Positions 10,176 to 21,110 are shown, numbered from the stretch's first letter. The stretch: 64,000 bases of DNA from Bacteroidia bacterium (GCA_030158725.1 JAOASJ010000126.1:36513-100512), one strand, 5' to 3'. The notes: generated from the letters alone by a model not told the origin. A program made the numbers and translations.

Positions 10176-11444
10176 TTAATCTACTATGGTTTGCTCTCTG
10201 TCTGGACCAACCGAAATAATATGTATTGGCATGCCCAATTCAGATTCTAAGAAATCGATATAGGTTTTGAAATTTGCAGGCAATTCAGATTTTTTACGAC
10301 AAATGGTTAAATCTTCTGTCCAACCTTTGAAACTTTGGTATACAGGTTCAACAGTTTCGTTGCACAGATCGTAAGGGATATGTGTGCTTATTTCTCCGTT
10401 TACTTTATATCCTGTGCAAACTTTAACTTCTTCAAAGCCACTTAATACATCACTTTTCATCATAATTAAATAGTCTACACCACTTAACATGATGGCATAT
10501 TTAAGTGCCACTAAATCCATCCATCCACATCTTCTCGGTCTGCCAGTTGTGGCGCCAAATTCATTTCCTTTTTTGCGCAACTCTTCACCAACCTCATCGT
10601 TTAACTCAGTAGGGAATGGGCCACTTCCAACACGGGTACAATATGCTTTAAAAATACCATGCACGCGACCAATGTGTTGAGGTGCTATACCTAGTCCATT
10701 GCAAACGCCGCCACTAATAGTGTTGCTAGAGGTTACAAATGGATAACTTCCGAAATCAATATCCAACATACTGCCTTGTGCACCTTCTGCTAATATCTTT
10801 TCGGTTTTCATTTTTTCATTGACAAGGTATTCAGTGTCAACAAAAGTAAATCCTTTTAAAAATTCACAAGCTTCGTAGAATTCAGTTTCTAATGTATTGA
10901 TGTCAAAATCTGAATAACCAAGAAAATCAATTAGCTTTAAATGCTCGTCTTTAATTGCTTGGTATTTATTTTTAAAATCAGGATGAACAATATCACCTAT
11001 GCGTATGCCATTTCTGCCAATTTTGTCTCTGTAAGTTGGGCCAATTCCACGAAGAGTAGAACCAATTTTAGCCGCGCCTTTTGCATGCTCACTTGCCGCA
11101 TCTAATAATCTATGGGTTGGCAAAATAACGTGGGCTTTTCTAGAAAAAACTAAGTGTTTCTTTACATCTGCACCTGCAGCCTCTACACGCTCTATTTCAG
11201 CTTTAATTCTCACTGGGTCAACAACAACGCCATTGCCTATAATATTTAAACTTCCACTGTGGAAAATGCCTGATGGTATGGTGTTCAATACATGGGTTTG
11301 TCCATTGAATTTTAAAGAATGACCAGCATTTGGACCTCCTTGAAAACGGGCAATTACATTGTATTGTGGAGTAAGAAAATCTGCTATTTTCCCTTTGCCT
11401 TCATCACCCCATTGTAGTCCTAATACGACATCTACTTTATTCAT
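10176..11444 (-). CDS. purA: Adenylosuccinate synthase
   Basis: 422 aa; [34 protein letters not shown]. Confidence 0.97.
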   Translation of the reverse strand: MNKVDVVLGLQWGDEGKGKIADFLTPQYNVIARFQGGPNAGHSLKFNGQTHVLNTIPSGIFHSGSLNIIGNGVVVDPVRIKAEIERVEAAGADVKKHLVFSRKAHVILPTHRLLDAASEHAKGAAKIGSTLRGIGPTYRDKIGRNGIRIGDIVHPDFKNKYQAIKDEHLKLIDFLGYSDFDINTLETEFYEACEFLKGFTFVDTEYLVNEKMKTEKILAEGAQGSMLDIDFGSYPFVTSSNTISGGVCNGLGIAPQHIGRVHGIFKAYCTRVGSGPFPTELNDEVGEELRKKGNEFGATTGRPRRCGWMDLVALKYAIMLSGVDYLIMMKSDVLSGFEEVKVCTGYKVNGEISTHIPYDLCNETVEPVYQSFKGWTEDLTICRKKSELPANFKTYIDFLESELGMPIHIISVGPDREQTIVD

Positions 11445-11943
11445 CTTTATTGATTACTTCTTTATGACAACTTTTACATTGATTGTTATTCTCCAATAAT
11501 GGGTTTGCATACAGGTGCAGTGAATGGTGATTCACTTCAAAACCTAGCAATTCGCCCATTGTATTTTTAATTTGTTGAATTCTTGGATCGCAGAATTCTA
11601 ATACTTTGTTGCAATGCAAGCATATTAAATGGTCATGTTGACTGTAACCATAACTTTGCTCATACATTGCCATGTTTTGTCCAAATTGATGGCGTTTCAC
11701 CAAACCGCTGTCAAGAAGTAAATCTAAGGTATTGTATACCGTTGCTCTACTTACGCGGTATTTTCTGTTTTTCATGTGAATAAACAGAGTGTCTACATCA
11801 AAATGTTCTTTATGCGTGTAAATTTCATCAAGTATAGCATAGCGTTCCGGAGTTTTTCTTTGTTTGTTTTTCTCCAGATATGCAGTAAAGATTTTTCTAA
11901 CCTCTAGCTTTACTTTTTTTATTTTATCGACTGAGGTTTGCAT
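11437..11943 (-). CDS. Fur-family transcriptional regulator (internal ATG preferred to ORF-track start 11985)
   Basis: [55 protein letters not shown] box on the minus strand (11950-11957) lies inside the longer ORF. Confidence 0.88.
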   Translation of the reverse strand: MQTSVDKIKKVKLEVRKIFTAYLEKNKQRKTPERYAILDEIYTHKEHFDVDTLFIHMKNRKYRVSRATVYNTLDLLLDSGLVKRHQFGQNMAMYEQSYGYSQHDHLICLHCNKVLEFCDPRIQQIKNTMGELLGFEVNHHSLHLYANPLLENNNQCKSCHKEVINKDE

Positions 11944-11949
11944 AAAGCG

Positions 11950-11957
11950 CAAATATA
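11950..11957 (-). promoter_or_regulatory. Bacteroidota -7 box TATATTTG for the Fur-family gene
   Basis: CAAATATA on + strand; 6 nt before ATG at 11943. Confidence 0.5.
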
Positions 11958-12036
11958 CATTCAATTTTTTTATGAATCCGGGCAATTATCACAATCTTTT
12001 GCACGGAATTCAACAGAATTAGAATTGCTATTTTAA

Positions 12037-14265
12037 TTAAGAGGTTAATTCCATTCTGAATACATCCATCATTGGGTGCTTTTGTTTGATATTGGCGATC
12101 AAATCATCGAGATGCTTAGTGTCTTCAACAAATACTGAAATCATGCCTTCAAAGGTGCCTTCATGACTTTCAATGGTTATTGCCTTCATATTTACCCCCA
12201 TGTTTTTACTGATGATTTCAGACAATGAACTCACAATTCCAACATCATCTATTCCAATAATCTTGATACCAGCAAGGAACCTCGATTCAGTTTTTACCAA
12301 GGTGTTTTTCCACTGCGATTTAATGATTCTATATCCATAGTTACTCATTAAAGATACCGCATTAGGGCAACTGGTTCTATGTATTTTGACGCCCTCACCA
12401 ATGGTAATAAATCCAAAAATATCATCACCTGGAATTGGGTTGCAACATTTGGCCAAACTGTAAGGCAAATCATATTCATCACCCACCACAATTTCATTCT
12501 TTTTTGAATTGGTGTTTGGTGCGGTATTGGTCTTAACTGGAGGCGGGGTAACTACAATCTTCTTGTTTAGGATATTGCTAATTTCCAGTTTGTCCGAGCT
12601 TATTAGTTCTTTGGCAACTGAGTAATACAGGTCAAGTGAACTTTGTACCTTGAAATAACGAACTAGTTTTTGAATATTGTCATCAATGAATTCAACTTTC
12701 TCTTTGTGAAAGCGTTTCTTCAATTGTTCTTTGCCTTTTTCAGCAACTTCTCTTTTTGATTCTCTTAAGAAGTTTCGAATTCTGGCAATCGCTTTACCCG
12801 TTATTACATATTGTAACCATTCGTCTCTAGGGTGTTGTTTTTCTGAAGTTAGAATTTCTACTTGGTCGCCATTAGAAAGGGTATGGCTTAATGGTACCAA
12901 TCGGTTGTTTACTTTAGCCCCAATACATTTGCTGCCTACTTGGGTGTGGATTTCAAATGCAAAGTCAAGCGTACTTGCACCTTTTGGTAGTTTCTTTAAA
13001 TCACCATTTGGGGTAAATACAAAAATTTCTTCATGAATTAATTGGAGTTTAAAATCATCTAAAAATTCAAGTGCATTTGACGATGGGTTGTCTAATATAT
13101 CTTTAATACGGGCCAACCATCCATCGACTCCAGTTTGAGCTTCATTTTCTATACCTTCTTTACTATCCTTGTATTTCCAATGGGCAGCATAGCCTTTTTC
13201 AGCTATTTCATCCATACGCTCGGTCCTGATTTGTACTTCAACCCATTTCCCGTCATTTCCCATTACAGTGGTATGCAAACTCTCATAACCGTTGCTTTTA
13301 GGCGTTGTAATCCAGTCGCGCGTCCTTGAAGGGTTAGGCTTGTAAATATCCGTTACAATAGAGTATGCTGTCCAACAATCTGATTTCTCTTTTTCAGGTA
13401 AGGAATCAACAATAATTCGAATGGCAAATAAATCAAATACCTGTTCAAAAGGAATGTCCTGTTGGTTCATCTTTTTCAATATTGAATAGATGCTTTTTGG
13501 ACGGCCTTTAATGGTGTATTTTACATTGGCTTCATCGAGTTTCTTTTTAATTGGCTCAATGAATTTTCGGATATAACGGTCTCTTGCTGCTTTCTTAGCA
13601 TTTAATTTTACCGATATTTCTTTATAGGCTTCTCTTTGGGTGTATTTAATAGAAAGGTCTTCTAACTCCGACTTCACGTTATACAAGCCAAGTCTATGCG
13701 CTAAAGGGGCATATAAGAACAAAGTTTCACTTGCAATTTTTAATTGGTTTTTTCGGCTCATGCTGTCTAGCGTTCGCATATTGTGCAAACGGTCGCAGAG
13801 CTTTACCAAAATTACCCTAACATCATCGCTCAGGGTTAATAGCATCTTTCTGAAATTCTCAGCTTGCATGCTATCGGTGTGGTCAAAGACTTCTTTTATT
13901 TTTGTTAAACCGTCTACAATCTTAGCGGTCTTTTCGCCGAATTTCCTTTTAATGTCTTGAACAGTGTAATTGCTGTCTTCAACTACGTCGTGTATCAGAC
14001 CGCAAACGACTGAAGTGGTGCCTAGACCGATTTCTTGAGCAGCAATTTTTGCAACAGCAATAGGATGGTAAATATAAGGTTCACCGGTTTTGCGGCGCAT
14101 GTCTTTGTGCGCATCAAGGGCTAGATCGAAGGCTGAACGTATGGTTTTCTTTTGTTCGTTGGTTAAGTCGTGTCGAATAGACCTCAACAATGATTTATAC
14201 CGTTTAAGGATTTCTTTTCTTTCAAGTTCTTCGCGAACCGCAACAGACATTTCTAGTTCAGACAT
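12037..14265 (-). CDS. RelA/SpoT-family (p)ppGpp synthetase/hydrolase
   Basis: 742 aa; HD motif (GLIHDVVEDSNYT), synthetase (RGRPKSIYSILKKM), TGS, ACT. Confidence 0.95.
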   Translation of the reverse strand: MSELEMSVAVREELERKEILKRYKSLLRSIRHDLTNEQKKTIRSAFDLALDAHKDMRRKTGEPYIYHPIAVAKIAAQEIGLGTTSVVCGLIHDVVEDSNYTVQDIKRKFGEKTAKIVDGLTKIKEVFDHTDSMQAENFRKMLLTLSDDVRVILVKLCDRLHNMRTLDSMSRKNQLKIASETLFLYAPLAHRLGLYNVKSELEDLSIKYTQREAYKEISVKLNAKKAARDRYIRKFIEPIKKKLDEANVKYTIKGRPKSIYSILKKMNQQDIPFEQVFDLFAIRIIVDSLPEKEKSDCWTAYSIVTDIYKPNPSRTRDWITTPKSNGYESLHTTVMGNDGKWVEVQIRTERMDEIAEKGYAAHWKYKDSKEGIENEAQTGVDGWLARIKDILDNPSSNALEFLDDFKLQLIHEEIFVFTPNGDLKKLPKGASTLDFAFEIHTQVGSKCIGAKVNNRLVPLSHTLSNGDQVEILTSEKQHPRDEWLQYVITGKAIARIRNFLRESKREVAEKGKEQLKKRFHKEKVEFIDDNIQKLVRYFKVQSSLDLYYSVAKELISSDKLEISNILNKKIVVTPPPVKTNTAPNTNSKKNEIVVGDEYDLPYSLAKCCNPIPGDDIFGFITIGEGVKIHRTSCPNAVSLMSNYGYRIIKSQWKNTLVKTESRFLAGIKIIGIDDVGIVSSLSEIISKNMGVNMKAITIESHEGTFEGMISVFVEDTKHLDDLIANIKQKHPMMDVFRMELTS

Positions 14266-14382
14266 GGTTTTAGATACTTATGCAAAGGTAGTGTATAATT
14301 TGAAAGTCAAAATAAGGGCAGATTACAAATTGAAAACATTGAATTGAAAAGTGTCTGAAAAACAAGAAGGATAGGGGCATAA

Positions 14383-14411
14383 AAAAAGGCGACCTATTGG
14401 TCGCCTTTTTG
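14383..14411 (-). terminator. Terminator of rpsA
   Basis: AAAAAGGCGACC-TATT-GGTCGCCTTTTT. Confidence 0.85.
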
Positions 14412-14426
14412 ATGATTTAAATTTAA

Positions 14427-16532
14427 TTAAGCTTTCAAAGCTTTAGCTTCTTCCATCCAAGTATGCCATTGCTCAAGGCTGGTCATGCTGTCTTGGGTTT
14501 CTAATTCAGCGATTTTCTCATCTGTAAGATTGATTAAATCGTCGTAGCTAATGATTCCTAAAGCGTTAAGTCTTTTTTCGAAAGCAGGACCTACGCCAGT
14601 GATCTTTTTAAGATCATCTTTACCTTCAGCGGCTTCAGCTTTTTCTTTCTTTTCAACTTTTACTTTTTCGTCTTTAACACCAGCGCTATCGAACATTGCT
14701 TTCAAATCACTGAATGCATCCAATTCACCAAGAGTTGATTTTTCATTGGTTTTGTTTGGAGCTTTGCTTGATTTGTTGTTTGCTCTGTCTCTAACAACTT
14801 GGTCTTCTGCAGCTTTAACTTTGTCGTCAGCTTTCCAAGTGTTGGTATGTGATAAAACGATGCTTTTGTTTTCTTTGTTGAATTCGATTACTTCGAATAC
14901 CAATGCATCACCATCTTTAATTTTGCCACCGTTCTCTCTTACAAGATGACGTTTTGGAGCAAAACCTTCGATTCCATATTGCAATTGTACGTTAGCACCT
15001 TTGTCGTTAACACCAACAACTGTACCTTCATGTTTGCTATGTAAATAGAAAATGGTTTCAAAAGTATCCCAAGGATTTTCTTCAAGTTGTTTATGACCTA
15101 AAGACAATCTGCGGTTTTCAGAATCTACTTCAAGAACTACAACATCAATTTTCTCATCTTTCTTAATGAATTCAGATGGATGCTTGATTTTTTTAGTCCA
15201 TGATAAATCAGAAACGTGAACCAATCCGTCAACACCTTCTTCTAGTTCGATGAATAAACCATAGCTGGTTAAATTCTTAACGATACCAGTGTGTTTGCTT
15301 CCAACTTTGTATTTTTCAACAATGCTAGACCATGGATCAGGAGTTAATTGTTTAATGCCTAAAGACATTTTGTGTTCGTCTTTTTCAAGCGCAGTGATGA
15401 TAGCTTCAACTTCATCGCCAGCTTTTAAGAAATCATGTGGACTTCTTAAGTGACTTGACCAGCTCATTTCAGATACGTGTACTAAACCTTCAACACCTGG
15501 AGTGATTTCGATAAATGCACCGTAATCTGTAACTGTAACAACTTTACCTTTTATTTTAGCACCAACTACAAACTCAGCACCTAGAGAATCCCAAGGGTGC
15601 TCAGAAAGTTGTTTCATGCCTAATGAAATACGTTTTTTGTCTTCATCAAAATCCAATACTACTACAGTTATTTTTTGTTCTAATTGTAATAATTCTTCTG
15701 GATGGTTGATACGACCCCATGACATATCAGTGATATGCAATAAACCGTCGATACCACCTAAATCAACAAATGCACCAAATGGAGCGATATTTTTAACAAT
15801 ACCTTCTAACACTTGACCTTTTTCTAATTTAGATAAGATGTCTGATTTTTGAGCCTCGATATCATCTTCGATAAGCGCTTTGTGAGAAATAACTACGTTT
15901 TTGAACACGTCGTTTACTTTCACTATTTTGAATTCCATGTCTTTACCAACATATTGATCGTAATCTTTAATTGGTTTAACATCGATTTGTGAACCTGGTA
16001 AGAATGCATCGATGCCCATTACATCAACTACCAATCCACCTTTAGTTCTTGTTTTAACTAATCCAGTCATCACAGTTCCTTCTTCCATTGCTTTAATGAT
16101 GAAGTCCCATGCTTTTTCTTGAATTGCACGTTTACGGGAAATGATCAATTGTCCATCTTGATCTTCTACATTTTCTAGATATACTTCTACAGTGTCACCA
16201 ACTTTAAGATCGTTTAAATCTTTAAATTCGTTTCTAGAAATGATACCGTCAGATTTGAAACCAACGTTTACCACGACTTCTCTTTCAGAAATTGCTACTA
16301 CTGTACCTGAAATTAATTCATTTTGAGTAAGTGATTTAAGAGAGGTTGAATAGAGATTTACCATCTCTTGATGCTTTGCGGTATTGTAATTACCGAATCC
16401 TGCTTTGTCCATGCTCCAATCGAAATCTTCCGCAGCTGGAGCAGCTGGGGTTTTAGTGCGGGTCTTTGTTGTTTCTGTGGCGGTATCAACTCCGGTTGAC
16501 ACGGTGCCGTCTTGTAATTGTTCTTCTGTCAA
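14427..16532 (-). CDS. rpsA: 30S ribosomal protein S1 (six S1 repeats) with C-terminal helix-hairpin-helix extension
   Basis: 701 aa; repeats e.g. GAFVDLGGIDGLLHITDMSWGRINHPEE; C-term DDLKKITGVGPAFEKRLNALGIISYDDL. Confidence 0.93.
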   Translation of the reverse strand: MTEEQLQDGTVSTGVDTATETTKTRTKTPAAPAAEDFDWSMDKAGFGNYNTAKHQEMVNLYSTSLKSLTQNELISGTVVAISEREVVVNVGFKSDGIISRNEFKDLNDLKVGDTVEVYLENVEDQDGQLIISRKRAIQEKAWDFIIKAMEEGTVMTGLVKTRTKGGLVVDVMGIDAFLPGSQIDVKPIKDYDQYVGKDMEFKIVKVNDVFKNVVISHKALIEDDIEAQKSDILSKLEKGQVLEGIVKNIAPFGAFVDLGGIDGLLHITDMSWGRINHPEELLQLEQKITVVVLDFDEDKKRISLGMKQLSEHPWDSLGAEFVVGAKIKGKVVTVTDYGAFIEITPGVEGLVHVSEMSWSSHLRSPHDFLKAGDEVEAIITALEKDEHKMSLGIKQLTPDPWSSIVEKYKVGSKHTGIVKNLTSYGLFIELEEGVDGLVHVSDLSWTKKIKHPSEFIKKDEKIDVVVLEVDSENRRLSLGHKQLEENPWDTFETIFYLHSKHEGTVVGVNDKGANVQLQYGIEGFAPKRHLVRENGGKIKDGDALVFEVIEFNKENKSIVLSHTNTWKADDKVKAAEDQVVRDRANNKSSKAPNKTNEKSTLGELDAFSDLKAMFDSAGVKDEKVKVEKKEKAEAAEGKDDLKKITGVGPAFEKRLNALGIISYDDLINLTDEKIAELETQDSMTSLEQWHTWMEEAKALKA

Positions 16533-16609
16533 ATTTAATTTCCTCCTTTGTGGGGCGGCAAATTTAATACAGAAGTTTCAATTTTCCTACTTGTTTAAAC
16601 CTTTCTTCC

Positions 16610-16945
16610 TTAAAATTTTTTTGCAATGAAAAAAACACTTAAAAAAAGTAAAATAAATCCCACAATATGGTTCCATTTTAATGGCTCCTTTAAAACAAAT
16701 ACCGCAAATACGATAAAGATAATAATAGTAATGGCTTCCTGAGTTATTTTTAATTGATAACCTGACATGCCCTCAAGTTTTCCTATTCTATTTGCTGGAA
16801 TCATAAAGCTGTATTCAATAAATGCAATTAACCAACTAATAACAACAATTTTCCATAATGATACATTTTCGAATTTTAAATGCCCATACCAGGCTATCGT
16901 CATGAAAATATTTGAAATTATGAGTAATATTATGGTCTTTAACAT
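16610..16945 (-). CDS. DMT/DUF486 family small membrane protein
   Basis: 111 aa, 4 TM; MTIAWYGHLKF...MIPANRIG...QLKITQEAITIIIFIVFAVFVLKEPLKWNH. Confidence 0.8.
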   Translation of the reverse strand: MLKTIILLIISNIFMTIAWYGHLKFENVSLWKIVVISWLIAFIEYSFMIPANRIGKLEGMSGYQLKITQEAITIIIFIVFAVFVLKEPLKWNHIVGFILLFLSVFFIAKKF

Positions 16946-17415
16946 TATTGTTTGGGTTTTAATTGTCGGTTTGAACGCAAAAAATGAATATCACTTTTGA
17001 TTGATGCAATCTCTAATTTTATCTCAATAGGGTATTCCGTGCTTTGTTCTAATTTTTCGTTTTGAAGCTCTATTTCTTCAAATATTTGGTCCAAATACTT
17101 GCGCTGTGATTCAATTGAATCGCTATACTTTTTCGTTGTCATTAAAAGATTGGTGTAAACATCTAAGACATTCTCGATACTTAAGTCCTTAATATCGTAT
17201 TTTGGTTTCAATGGCTTCAACGCTATTTGATTCAGCGATATTTTGTCAAGCTCACTTAAGCCCTCATCGCTTGAATACATATTGGTATCAATCGTAAATG
17301 AATCCTCTGCTATCATTTTTCTTATTTCATCTGATGGCCCATCAGTTGATTGCTTAGAACTCTGATTAGAAGTACAAGCTGATAAGATGATTCCTATAAT
17401 AATGTATAAGCGCAT
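16945..17415 (-). CDS. Hypothetical lipoprotein
   Basis: 156 aa; lipobox MRLYIIIGIILSAC. Confidence 0.6.
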   Translation of the reverse strand: MRLYIIIGIILSACTSNQSSKQSTDGPSDEIRKMIAEDSFTIDTNMYSSDEGLSELDKISLNQIALKPLKPKYDIKDLSIENVLDVYTNLLMTTKKYSDSIESQRKYLDQIFEEIELQNEKLEQSTEYPIEIKLEIASIKSDIHFLRSNRQLKPKQ

Positions 17416-17430
17416 GGTTTTCTTTTATAT

Positions 17431-17464
17431 AAAAAAAGAGGCTGGGTTACCCCAACCTCTTTCG
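17431..17464 (-). terminator. Terminator after 17481-17879
   Basis: AGAGGcTGGG-TTA-CCCCAaCCTCT hairpin with flanking A/T tract. Confidence 0.65.
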
Positions 17465-17480
17465 TCAAATATAGTTAGAA

Positions 17481-17879
17481 TTATTTATTAGATTTCAATA
17501 CTTGCTCAACAACTGGCATGCTGTCTTTTGCTGTTGAATCCATTGCTGCTGCTTCTAAAGCTGCTTTTTTGCTGTTTTCCATTCCTGAAAGGTAAGATTC
17601 GCCAATGCCTTCCCAAGTGCTTTGGATAGTGCCATAAGTGGTTCTTGTAGCTTCATCTAATTCAGTTTCATTGATGCCTTCTTTAGCCGTGTTAAAACCT
17701 TCTGAGTATCCAGCCCATGTAGCTGAATCAAAAGTGCTAGATGATGATACTAAGTTTTTTACAGAATCAACCCATTTACCTAAGTCAGCAACTTTCATTG
17801 CAGATTCAGATAGTTCCGGAGAATTGTTGCAAGCAGCAAAGAAAGCTGCGAAAACAGTAAGGATAAATAATTTTTTCAT
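17481..17879 (-). CDS. Hypothetical lipoprotein
   Basis: 132 aa; lipobox LTVFAAFFAAC. Confidence 0.7.
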   Translation of the reverse strand: MKKLFILTVFAAFFAACNNSPELSESAMKVADLGKWVDSVKNLVSSSSTFDSATWAGYSEGFNTAKEGINETELDEATRTTYGTIQSTWEGIGESYLSGMENSKKAALEAAAMDSTAKDSMPVVEQVLKSNK

Positions 17880-17954
17880 TCTTTTTGTTTATTAATAAAA
17901 TTTACGCAAATCTAATTTTAAAGTTAGATATTGCAAAACATTTTTTAACCGAAA

Positions 17955-20057
17955 TTGAAACGCGATTTTCTTAGTACACCAATAGAATACCTCAAAGGGG
18001 TCGGTCCGCAAAAAGCAGAAGTTTTGCAAGCTGAAATCAATGTGTTTAGGTATGGTGATTTACTGCGTTTTTTCCCTTTTAGATATATTGATAAATCGAA
18101 AATTACTTCCATTTCAGAATTAAATGAAGAATCTGCTGCCATTCAATTAAGGGGTAAATTGTCAAATATTCGTGTTATTGGTGCTGACAGGGGGAAGCGT
18201 CTTGTTGCCAATCTAATTGACAAAACGGGTGTAATTGAATTGCTTTGGTTTAAAAACTACCAATACATCCTTAAGGTTTTAAAAGAAGATGCTCACTATA
18301 CCGTTTATGGTAAAGTAAACGCTTTTATGGGTAAATTAAGTATTGCCCACCCTGAGATAAAATTATACGATCCCAAAGACGATGAAAAAGGTTACCAAAT
18401 GGAACCTGTTTATCCTTTGACCGAAAAGTTGAAATCGAGGTTTATGGATTCAAAGTATATTCTCAGTTTGGTGAAACAGATTCTTCAAAGTCCGGAATTT
18501 GAATGTCTTGACCATATTCCTGATTCTGTATTAAAGCCCCTGAATTTAATCAGTCGGAAGTCGGCCTTATACCACATGCATTTGCCTAGTTCCGAACAAG
18601 CGGCATTGGCTTCAGCGAGGCGAATAAAGTTTGAGGAAATGTTTACCCTTGCCATGCGTTCTGAAAAAATCAAAAGCAAAAGATGGCAAGAAATGAACGG
18701 TTTCAAAATGACCCAATCTGGTGTTTTGCTAAAAGAATTTTACCATAACCATTTATCGTTTGAATTAACCGATGCTCAAAAAAGGGTTATAAAAGAAATT
18801 CGAACAGATATGAGAAGTGGGCATCAAATGAACCGTTTGCTTCAAGGGGATGTTGGAAGTGGAAAAACAATAGTTGCACTTTTTTGCATGCTAATGTGTA
18901 TTGACAACAATGCCCAAGCTTGTATGATGGCACCAACGGAAATATTGGCCACACAACATTATATAACACTCAAAGACCAAGTTCAAGGTTTGCCCATTAA
19001 AGTTGAATTGCTTACCGGTTCAACCAGTAAAAAGAAACGCAACTCTATACTCGAGGAACTGAAATCGGGCGACATACATATTTTAATTGGAACCCATGCA
19101 TTAATTGAGAACGATGTTGAATTTCAAAAACTAGGCTTGGCCGTAATAGATGAACAGCACCGCTTCGGTGTGGCTCAAAGGGCAGAACTTTGGAATAAAT
19201 ACAAAACCAAGCCCCATGTTTTAGTCATGACGGCAACACCTATTCCTAGAACCTTGGCCATGACCATTCATGGTGAATTAGAGGTTTCAGTAATTGACGA
19301 ACTGCCTAAAAACCGTAAGCCAATTAGGACGGTTCAAAGGGAGGAGCGATACCGTTCAGAAGTTATGGAGTTCCTGAAATTGGAAATACTAAAAGGCAGG
19401 CAAGCCTATATTGTATATCCTTTGATAGAGGAGTCAGGCAAGCTTAATTTAAATGACTTGATGAATGGCTACGATTTGGTTTGTAGTTTTTTCCCAATTC
19501 CTCAATATCAAATTAGTTTAATGCACGGCAAACTGAAGCCTGAAGTGAAAGCTTTAGAAATGCAAAGGTTTAAAGATGGCGTTACCCAAATTATGATTTC
19601 TACCACTGTAATCGAGGTGGGTGTTAACGTGCCCAATGCTTCGGTGATGGTAATAGAAGATTCTAATCGTTTTGGTCTATCGCAATTGCATCAATTGCGC
19701 GGTCGCGTAGGTAGGGGAGCGGAACAGAGTTATTGTATATTAATGACCAAAGAAGATTTAAATTATCCAGCCAAAAGGCGCATTCAGACAATGTGTGCAA
19801 CCAATAATGGTTTCGATATTTCTGAAGTCGATTTGGAGCTCAGAGGTCCTGGAGATGTTATGGGGACTAGGCAAAGCGGTTTGCCTGAATTTAAACTATT
19901 AGATTTGGTAAAGGATACAGAGATAATTGATTTGGCAAAGCGGGCAGCTGCTTATATTATAAAAAACGATCCCACGCTCGAAAAGGCTGAGCATAGCTTA
20001 TTGCTAGAGTATCTCTTGGCCCATCAAGACGACCATTTCTGGAGTAGGGTGAGTTAA
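17955..20057 (+). CDS. recG: ATP-dependent DNA helicase RecG (TTG start)
   Basis: 700 aa; LLQGDVGSGKTIVAL, IDEQHRFGVAQR, MTATPIPRTLAMT, QLRGRVGRGAEQSYC. Confidence 0.96.
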   Translation: MKRDFLSTPIEYLKGVGPQKAEVLQAEINVFRYGDLLRFFPFRYIDKSKITSISELNEESAAIQLRGKLSNIRVIGADRGKRLVANLIDKTGVIELLWFKNYQYILKVLKEDAHYTVYGKVNAFMGKLSIAHPEIKLYDPKDDEKGYQMEPVYPLTEKLKSRFMDSKYILSLVKQILQSPEFECLDHIPDSVLKPLNLISRKSALYHMHLPSSEQAALASARRIKFEEMFTLAMRSEKIKSKRWQEMNGFKMTQSGVLLKEFYHNHLSFELTDAQKRVIKEIRTDMRSGHQMNRLLQGDVGSGKTIVALFCMLMCIDNNAQACMMAPTEILATQHYITLKDQVQGLPIKVELLTGSTSKKKRNSILEELKSGDIHILIGTHALIENDVEFQKLGLAVIDEQHRFGVAQRAELWNKYKTKPHVLVMTATPIPRTLAMTIHGELEVSVIDELPKNRKPIRTVQREERYRSEVMEFLKLEILKGRQAYIVYPLIEESGKLNLNDLMNGYDLVCSFFPIPQYQISLMHGKLKPEVKALEMQRFKDGVTQIMISTTVIEVGVNVPNASVMVIEDSNRFGLSQLHQLRGRVGRGAEQSYCILMTKEDLNYPAKRRIQTMCATNNGFDISEVDLELRGPGDVMGTRQSGLPEFKLLDLVKDTEIIDLAKRAAAYIIKNDPTLEKAEHSLLLEYLLAHQDDHFWSRVS

Positions 20058-20098
20058 GATAAAATGAATTTTATATTTTTCTCTCTCAGTTTTATTCT

Positions 20099-20106
20099 TA
20101 TCTTTG
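20099..20106 (+). promoter_or_regulatory. -7 box TATCTTTG upstream of nusB
   Basis: TAnnTTTG match; supports ATG 20128 over ORF-track TTG at 20104. Confidence 0.6.
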
Positions 20107-20127
20107 CGGCCCCAATTACGTTCATAC

Positions 20128-21072
20128 ATGTTATCGCGCAGGAATATCCGCATTAAAGTTCTTCAACAATTATATGCTTTTCAGCAACAAGACGCTAAGT
20201 CTGTTCCTGTGTTTCAAAAAGCATTAGAAAATCAGTTTACAGATTTTTACAAATTTTACTATTTTAGTTTACAATTTCTTATCGATTTTAACACTTTCAT
20301 GGAAAGTGAAAAGGAGTTAGAGTTGGAAAAATACTTCCCAAATAAAACGCATATCAGAAATGCAGACGTTTTAAAAAGGGTTGAATTCTTTAAAACATTA
20401 TCAGAGAGCACAAATTTCCAAGAAGTTTGTGGCAAATTGCCTTACGATTGGAGAAGACATGGTGACATGTTTAACCGCATATTTATTGACATCGTTCAAT
20501 ACGATTTCTTTATTGATTTTTGTGTGTTTGACGAACCAAGTCCAGAAGTTCAAAAGGAGTTTTTAATCAACTTATATGAGTTTTTATTCAACGAATTGGA
20601 GTTGTTCGATCAATCAATGGAAGATGAGTATATTTATTGGGAAGATGATTCTGCTGATATTTTAAAATCTGTGGTCAACACCATTGATACATATTACACC
20701 AAGAATAAGCTTAAAATTGAAATCATCAACGACAAGCAAAGAGAAGATATTCAATTTGGTGTTTCATTGTTTCAAAATTGTATTGTAAACAAAGAATCTC
20801 TTGATGAAATTATCCATCAAAACACATCTAACTGGGATGCAGAGCGCTTAACAGTTAATGATATCATTATGCTTAGAATGGCATTGTCTGAGTTTTTATA
20901 TTTTGAGACCATTCCACCAAAAGTAAGCATCAATGAATACTTGGATATCGCCAAATCATATTCTACACCTAAGAGTCATTTGTTCTTAAATGGCGTATTA
21001 GATAAAATAAGAATCACTCTTACTCAAAGTGGTAAATTAAATAAAACGGGTAGGGGATTGAAAAACGAATAA
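20128..21072 (+). CDS. nusB: Transcription antitermination factor NusB (long form)
   Basis: MLSRRNIRIKVLQQLYAFQQ...ERLTVNDIIMLRMALSEFLYFETIPPKVSINEYLDIAKSYSTPKSHLFLNGVLDKI. Confidence 0.9.
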   Translation: MLSRRNIRIKVLQQLYAFQQQDAKSVPVFQKALENQFTDFYKFYYFSLQFLIDFNTFMESEKELELEKYFPNKTHIRNADVLKRVEFFKTLSESTNFQEVCGKLPYDWRRHGDMFNRIFIDIVQYDFFIDFCVFDEPSPEVQKEFLINLYEFLFNELELFDQSMEDEYIYWEDDSADILKSVVNTIDTYYTKNKLKIEIINDKQREDIQFGVSLFQNCIVNKESLDEIIHQNTSNWDAERLTVNDIIMLRMALSEFLYFETIPPKVSINEYLDIAKSYSTPKSHLFLNGVLDKIRITLTQSGKLNKTGRGLKNE

Positions 21073-21110
21073 TTCGATTTATTTTTGCCTCAACAATCAA
21101 TATTTAATAT

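Noticed and set aside
12731-13036. 101-aa plus-strand ORF inside the RelA/SpoT gene (also 13640-13960)
   Set aside because: Shadow ORFs of a well-supported CDS.
14551-14949. 132-aa plus-strand ORF antisense to rpsA
   Set aside because: Ser/Leu/Phe-rich shadow translation fully inside a strongly supported S1 gene; no family features or promoter.
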